From NCBI RefSeq assembly GCF_010731855.1, contig NZ_AP022620.1, forward strand, positions 4,960,001 through 5,024,000: a stretch of 64,000 nt of DNA, read 5' to 3'. Below the pieces are notes generated by a model. It was not told the origin of the DNA, ran no database searches, and saw only the letters and a list, made by a program, of their open reading frames with translations. How positions within the stretch are numbered: position 1 is the stretch's first letter; every line of letters begins with the position of its first letter. Both the position numbers and the translations under genes were made by a program. Positions 60,010 to 64,000 of this stretch are shown here, one piece after another. This stretch comes from Mycolicibacterium anyangense (lineage in GTDB: Bacteria > Actinomycetota > Actinomycetes > Mycobacteriales > Mycobacteriaceae).

Positions 60010-61578
60010 ATGCATCAGCCTCCCGAACCGCGCTTCCTGGACGACCGGCCGGCGTACTGGGCCGAGCACACCCCCGACAACGAGGCGGTGAGCTATCTGG
60101 GCCGCAGCTGGACGTGGTCGCAGTGGGACGACCGGATCCGACGGTGCGCCGGTGCGCTCAAGGAGCGGGGCATCGGGCGGGGTGGCGTCGTGGCGTTCCT
60201 GGACAAGAACCATCCGGCCTGTGTCGAGACGACGATCGCGGCGGCATCGCTGGGTGCGGCCATCGCGATCATCAACTTCCGGCTCGCCGGTGAGGAGATG
60301 GATTACGTCCTCAACGACTGCGGCGCCACATTGCTGATCGTCGGCACCGACCTGATCCCGGTGATCGACAAGATCCGCGACAAGCTGGCTCATGCCGACA
60401 GCGTCATCGAGGTCACCCCCGATGGCGGACGGGGCGACCAGTACGAGGCCATGCTCAAGTCGGCCGCGCCGGTGGGTCGCCAGCCCGAGGTGCAGCCCGA
60501 CGACCCCTGCCTGATCATGTACTCCTCGGGCACCACCGGGCACCCCAAGGGGGTGACGATCAGTCAGCGAAACCTCTTGGCGCACACACTGAATGCCGGG
60601 ACCTTCGAATTCGGTCCCGAGGACAAGAACATGGTGGCCATGCCGCTGTTCCACGTCGGTGGTTCGTCCTACGTGCAGTACGGCATCCATGCCGGCATTC
60701 CGACGATCATCACCCGCGAGGCCGATGGTGCGGCGCTGGCCGGGGCGATCCTGCAGGGCGCCAACCGCACGTTCCTGGTGCCGGCCGTGCTGGCCAAGGT
60801 GCTCGAATCCGGTGAGGACGCGATCAAGCTGTTCAGCGCCCTGAAGACCTTCGTCTACGGCGCATCGCCCATGCCGCCGGCGTTGCTCAAGGCTGCGTTG
60901 AAGGCCTGGCCGGATACCGATTTCATCCAGGTGTACGGGCTGACCGAGGTGTGCGGCGCGATCACCCAGCTCTCCTCGGAGGTCCACCGTGACGAGTCGC
61001 GCCCGGACCGCCTGGCCAGTGCCGGTCAACCGGCCCGCGAGGTGGAGGTGCGGGTGGTCGACCCGGAAACCCTCGCCGAGCTACCCACCGGACAGCCCGG
61101 TGAATTATGGTTCCGCACACCACAGTTGATGCTGCGCTACCACAACAAGCCGGAGGCCACCGCGGCGGCGATCACCGAGGACGGCTGGTTCCGTTCCGGT
61201 GACATCGGCCGCGTCGACGCCGACGGCTTTCTCTTCGTCGAAGACCGCCTCAAGGACATGATCATCTCGGGCGGCGAGAACATCTACTCCGTCGAGGTGG
61301 AGCGGGTGCTCACCGATCACCCCGCGGTGCTCGACGCCGCGGTGTTCGGCATCCCCGACGACAAGTGGGGCGAGTCGGTGAAGGCCGTCGTCGAGTTGTC
61401 CTCCGGACAAAGCACGTCCGAAGCGGAACTGATCGCCTGGTGCCGTGAGCACCTGGCGCACTACAAGTGCCCGCGCAGCGTGGAGATCTCTGTGGAGTTG
61501 CCGCGCAACCCCACCGGCAAGCTGCTCAAGCGGGATCTGCGCAAGCCGTACTGGGAGAGCCGCGACCGCGCCATCTGA
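60010..61578 (+). CDS. Acyl-CoA synthetase (FadD-type)
   Basis: A 522-residue adenylate-forming acyl-CoA ligase. MYSSGTTGHPKGVT (P-loop, about 171-184), VYGLTEVCGA, FRSGDIGRVDADGF and the catalytic Lys in NPTGKLLKRDL. Overlaps the menC start codon by 1 bp (TGATG), so it is co-transcribed with menC. Substrate acid unknown. Confidence 0.91.
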   Translation: MHQPPEPRFLDDRPAYWAEHTPDNEAVSYLGRSWTWSQWDDRIRRCAGALKERGIGRGGVVAFLDKNHPACVETTIAAASLGAAIAIINFRLAGEEMDYVLNDCGATLLIVGTDLIPVIDKIRDKLAHADSVIEVTPDGGRGDQYEAMLKSAAPVGRQPEVQPDDPCLIMYSSGTTGHPKGVTISQRNLLAHTLNAGTFEFGPEDKNMVAMPLFHVGGSSYVQYGIHAGIPTIITREADGAALAGAILQGANRTFLVPAVLAKVLESGEDAIKLFSALKTFVYGASPMPPALLKAALKAWPDTDFIQVYGLTEVCGAITQLSSEVHRDESRPDRLASAGQPAREVEVRVVDPETLAELPTGQPGELWFRTPQLMLRYHNKPEATAAAITEDGWFRSGDIGRVDADGFLFVEDRLKDMIISGGENIYSVEVERVLTDHPAVLDAAVFGIPDDKWGESVKAVVELSSGQSTSEAELIAWCREHLAHYKCPRSVEISVELPRNPTGKLLKRDLRKPYWESRDRAI

Positions 61579-62549
61579 TGCTGCCACCGATCGAGGAGCT
61601 ACTGGAGCGCCTGCACGTCGTCTCGTTGCCGATGCGGGTGCGGTTTCGCGGTATCACCGTTCGTGAGGTGGCGCTGATCGACGGCCCGTCGGGCTGGGGT
61701 GAGTTCGGCGCTTTCGTGGAGTACGAGCCTCCGGAGGCGGCGTCCTGGCTGGCTTCGGGTATCGAATCCGCCTATGGTGCGCGGGTTCCGGTGGTCCGCG
61801 CGGCCATCCCGATCAATGCCACGGTGCCCGCGGTGCCCGCCGCGCAGGTGCCCTCGGTGCTCGAGCGGTTTCCGGGGGCGCGCACTGCGAAGGTCAAGGT
61901 CGCCGAGCCGGGACAGGTTTTGGCCGACGACGTGGCGCGGGTCAATGCGGTGCGCGCGGTGATCCCGACGGTGCGGGTGGACGCCAATGGCGGGTGGACG
62001 GTGGACGAGGCCGTTGCGGCGGCGCGGGCGCTGACCGCCGACGGGGCGCTGGAGTACATCGAGCAGCCGTGCCGCACCGTGGCCGAACTCGCCGACGTGC
62101 GCGCGCGCGTCGGCGTCGCCGTCGCGGCCGACGAGAGCATTCGCAAGGCATCCGACCCGCTGGCCGTGGTGCACGCCCACGCCGCTGACGTGGCCGTGGT
62201 CAAAGTGGCTCCGTTGGGCGGGGTTTCGGCACTGCTGGGCATTGCGGCTCAGATCGACATCCCGGTGGTGGTCTCCAGCGCGCTGGACTCCGCGGTCGGC
62301 ATCGCCGCCGGACTGCGCGCGGCCGCGGCGCTGCCGCGCCTCGATCATGCTTGCGGTCTGGGCACCGGCGGGTTGTTCGTCGAGGACGTCGCTGACATCA
62401 CCCCGGTGGACGGCGGGCTTCCCGTCGTCGACATCCAGCCCGAGCCGGCCCGGCTCGCTGCGCTCGCCGCCCCCGCCGACCGCCGCGACTGGTGGATCGC
62501 CCGGGTGCGCACCTGCTACCCGCTGCTCATGTCGCCGAGATTGAACTAG
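61578..62549 (+). CDS. menC: o-Succinylbenzoate synthase MenC
   Basis: A 323-residue enolase-superfamily enzyme dehydrating SHCHC to o-succinylbenzoate. Catalytic elements: TAKVKVAE (Lys pair), VRVDANGGW (metal Asp), IEQP (metal Glu), ADESIRK (metal Asp) and VVKVAPLGG (second Lys). The last four codons (PRLN) and the stop sit within the left arm of a dispersed palindromic repeat, so the tail may be repeat-derived. Start overlaps the FadD stop. Confidence 0.94.
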   Translation: MLPPIEELLERLHVVSLPMRVRFRGITVREVALIDGPSGWGEFGAFVEYEPPEAASWLASGIESAYGARVPVVRAAIPINATVPAVPAAQVPSVLERFPGARTAKVKVAEPGQVLADDVARVNAVRAVIPTVRVDANGGWTVDEAVAAARALTADGALEYIEQPCRTVAELADVRARVGVAVAADESIRKASDPLAVVHAHAADVAVVKVAPLGGVSALLGIAAQIDIPVVVSSALDSAVGIAAGLRAAAALPRLDHACGLGTGGLFVEDVADITPVDGGLPVVDIQPEPARLAALAAPADRRDWWIARVRTCYPLLMSPRLN

Positions 62550-62593
62550 TGCAGGAAAAGATCGAGTAGCTGCATGCGTGGGTTCAATCTCGG
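62535..62593. repeat. Dispersed palindromic repeat, copy 2 (covers menC 3' end)
   Basis: Arms CCGAGATTGAAC (62535-62546) and GTTCAATCTCGG (62582-62593) are perfectly complementary around a 35-base loop. Its reverse complement matches 3423-3480 along most of its length. The left arm encodes the C-terminal PRLN of MenC and ends just before its stop. Confidence 0.78.
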
Positions 62594-62635
62594 GGTGTGG
62601 ACGGGAGCGACTGCCCTGTCCTGATCTGTGGGGTG

Positions 62636-62653
62636 CATGGCGTAGACGCCATG
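62636..62653. promoter_or_regulatory. CATGGCG-N4-CGCCATG dyad before AraC regulator
   Basis: Perfect 7-bp arms around a 4-bp centre, 25 bp before the regulator start. Candidate autoregulatory site of the GlxA-type regulator. Confidence 0.5.
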
Positions 62654-62678
62654 TCGCTGGGTGTGAACACTGGGACCC

Positions 62679-63626
62679 ATGGCGCGATCGGTGGTGATTC
62701 TCGGCTTTCCCGGCGTACAGGCGCTGGACCTCGTCGGGCCGCACGACGTGTTCACCGGCGCGGCCCTGCTCACCGAGGGTGGCTACCGGGTCCGCGTGGT
62801 CTCAGCCGACGGTGCGCCGATCACCACCCCGACCGGCCTGGCGTTCGTCGCCGAGGCCATGCCGCAACCACGCGACATCGACACCCTGGTGCTCCCCGGT
62901 GGTGGCGGGGTCGACGCCGCCCGAACCGACCCGGCCACCATGGCGTGGATCAACCGTGCCGTCGCCAACGCGCGCCGGGTGGTCAGTGTCTGCACTGGTG
63001 CGTTCCTAGCGGCGCAGGCCGGACTGCTCGACGGTCGCCGCGCCACCACCCACTGGGCGTTCGCCGACCAGATGGCCCGCGAGTTTCCGGACGTCACCGT
63101 CGACCCGGAGCCGATCTTCGTGCGCAGTACGCCGTCGGTGTGGACGGCTGCCGGGGTCGCTGCCGGTATCGACGTGTCGCTGGCGCTCGTCGAAGAGGAC
63201 TACGGCACCGAGATCGCCCAGACCGTCGCCCGCTGGCTGGTGCTGTACCTGCGCCGGCCCGGCGGACAGACCCAGTTCGCCGCACCGGTGTGGATGCCGC
63301 GCGCCAAGCGTGCCCCCATCCGGGAGGTGCAGGAGGCTATCGAGTCGCACCCCGGTGCCGCGCACAGCATCACCGACCTGGCCCGCCGCGCGGCCATGAG
63401 TCCGCGGCACTTCACCCGGGTGTTCACCGATGAGGTGGGCGAGGCGCCGGGAGCCTACGTCGAGCGGGTGCGCACCGAAGCCGCCCGCCGGCAGCTCGAG
63501 CAGACCGACGACACCGTCGTCACCATCGCCGCCCGCTGCGGCTTCGGAACGGCAGAGACCATGCGCCGCAACTTCATTCGACGTGTCGGCGTCTCACCCG
63601 ATCAGTACCGCAAGACCTTCGCCTAG
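62679..63626 (+). CDS. GlxA-type AraC regulator with DJ-1/PfpI domain
   Basis: A 315-residue regulator. The N-terminal DJ-1/PfpI domain (about 1-180) has VSVCTGAFLAAQAGLLDGRRATTHW with the nucleophile-elbow Cys (about 108). The C-terminal AraC HTH pair is at about 210-315 (SITDLARRAAMSPRHFTRVF and VVTIAARCGFGTAETMRRNFIRRVG). The next gene is another DJ-1/PfpI protein, possibly its target. ATG at 62679; no upstream partner. Confidence 0.9.
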   Translation: MARSVVILGFPGVQALDLVGPHDVFTGAALLTEGGYRVRVVSADGAPITTPTGLAFVAEAMPQPRDIDTLVLPGGGGVDAARTDPATMAWINRAVANARRVVSVCTGAFLAAQAGLLDGRRATTHWAFADQMAREFPDVTVDPEPIFVRSTPSVWTAAGVAAGIDVSLALVEEDYGTEIAQTVARWLVLYLRRPGGQTQFAAPVWMPRAKRAPIREVQEAIESHPGAAHSITDLARRAAMSPRHFTRVFTDEVGEAPGAYVERVRTEAARRQLEQTDDTVVTIAARCGFGTAETMRRNFIRRVGVSPDQYRKTFA

Positions 63627-63637
63627 AGGAGAAAACC

Positions 63638-64000
63638 ATGCAGATCGCCATCGTGCTCTATCCCGGCTTCACCGCCCTGGACTTCATCGGTCCCTATGAA
63701 TCACTGCGCTGGCTGCCCGACGCCGAAGTCCGATTCGTCTGGCACGAGCCCGGGCCGATCACCGCAGACTCCGGTGTGCTGATCGTGGCCGCCACTCATT
63801 CGTTCGACGAGACGCCGTCACCCGACGTCATCCTGATACCCGGCGGCATGACGACCATCGAGCATGCCCGCGACGAGAAGGTGCTCGAGTGGGTGCGCCG
63901 CGCGCACGAGACGGCGACGTGGACGACGTCGGTGTGTTCGGGTTCGGTGATCCTGGCCTCGGCAGGTTTGCTTCGGGGTAAGCGTGCGACGTCGCACTGG
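63638..64000 (+). CDS. DJ-1/PfpI-family protein, cut by window end
   Basis: A 121-residue N-terminal fragment; the gene runs off the window. MQIAIVLYPGFTALDFIGPYE is the family start and TTSVCSGSVILASAGLLRGKRATSHW contains the conserved nucleophile-elbow Cys. AGAGGAGAAA precedes the ATG. Follows the GlxA-type regulator by 11 bp and is probably co-transcribed. Members include isonitrile hydratases and stress proteins; the function is unknown. Confidence 0.85.
   Translation, partial: MQIAIVLYPGFTALDFIGPYESLRWLPDAEVRFVWHEPGPITADSGVLIVAATHSFDETPSPDVILIPGGMTTIEHARDEKVLEWVRRAHETATWTTSVCSGSVILASAGLLRGKRATSHW

Noticed and set aside
1..64000. tRNA, rRNA, CRISPR, insertion sequence or prophage
   Set aside because: No cloverleaf, no regular direct-repeat array, no transposase or integrase frame was seen in either strand by eye.

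Overview
The window is a strongly GC-biased, densely packed actinobacterial chromosome segment, almost certainly from a fast-growing mycobacterium (Mycolicibacterium type). The reasons are an MmpS/MmpL pair, several F420-type split-barrel proteins, DUF3349 proteins, GTG/TTG starts with 4-bp stop/start overlaps, and a gene order that follows the M. tuberculosis Rv0524-Rv0553 block (hemL, cytochrome c maturation, menA, MTA phosphorylase, galE3-like, Rv0539/Rv0540-like, Rv0541c-like, menE, pitA, menB, fadD8, menC). These locus matches are from memory and were not searched. No tRNA, rRNA, insertion sequence, prophage or CRISPR array was seen. No stretch above 300 bp lacks a gene.

Layout. 1-3.4 kb: three small membrane proteins (the first cut by the window edge), then a copper-type P1B ATPase behind an apparently leaderless promoter with a perfect palindromic operator. 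3.6-5.0 kb: MpaB-type oxygenase and a TetR regulator. 5.0-8.4 kb: an ECF sigma factor overlapping a membrane-anchored Rieske protein, divergent from a cupredoxin lipoprotein, a Tat-type metallophosphoesterase and a membrane protein; a bipartite DNA motif recurs at three promoters here. 8.5-10.8 kb: small-molecule kinase plus PLP enzyme. 11-15.4 kb: TetR-MmpS-MmpL-membrane protein operon. 15.4-16.3 kb: two split-barrel (flavin/F420) proteins. 16.4-19.1 kb: feoA-feoB-NifU-like iron uptake operon. 19.3-20.7 kb: hydrolase and TetR. 20.8-26.7 kb: hemL, phosphatase, and system II cytochrome c biogenesis (TlpA-like thioredoxin, CcdA, Ccs1/ResB, CcsA). 26.8-31.2 kb: MinD-like ATPase, two small membrane proteins, menA, MTA phosphorylase, epimerase.

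31.4-43.2 kb is an accessory stretch that interrupts the Rv0536-Rv0539 synteny: ahpCD, a nitronate-monooxygenase-like enzyme, a divergent cluster for a gamma-glutamylated amine (glutamine-synthetase-like ligase, APC permease, class III aminotransferase, amidohydrolase; opposite strand: EgtC-like amidase and RpiR regulator), a DinB-fold protein and a two-component system. 43.3-46.9 kb: glycosyltransferase, DUF2064 protein, methyltransferase, and a membrane cytochrome b/molybdopterin fusion. 46.8-62.5 kb: the rest of the menaquinone neighbourhood (menE, menB, menC) with pitA, two DUF3349 proteins, two fadD genes and small accessory genes. 62.7 kb to the end: a GlxA-type AraC regulator and a truncated DJ-1/PfpI protein.

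The strongest candidates for something undescribed are (1) the sigma / Rieske / cupredoxin module with its shared promoter motif, where the Rieske protein could be a redox-sensing anti-sigma factor, and (2) the gamma-glutamyl amine cluster. Several families of dispersed palindromic repeats lie at or inside gene ends, including the last codons of menC and the 5' end of ccs1.
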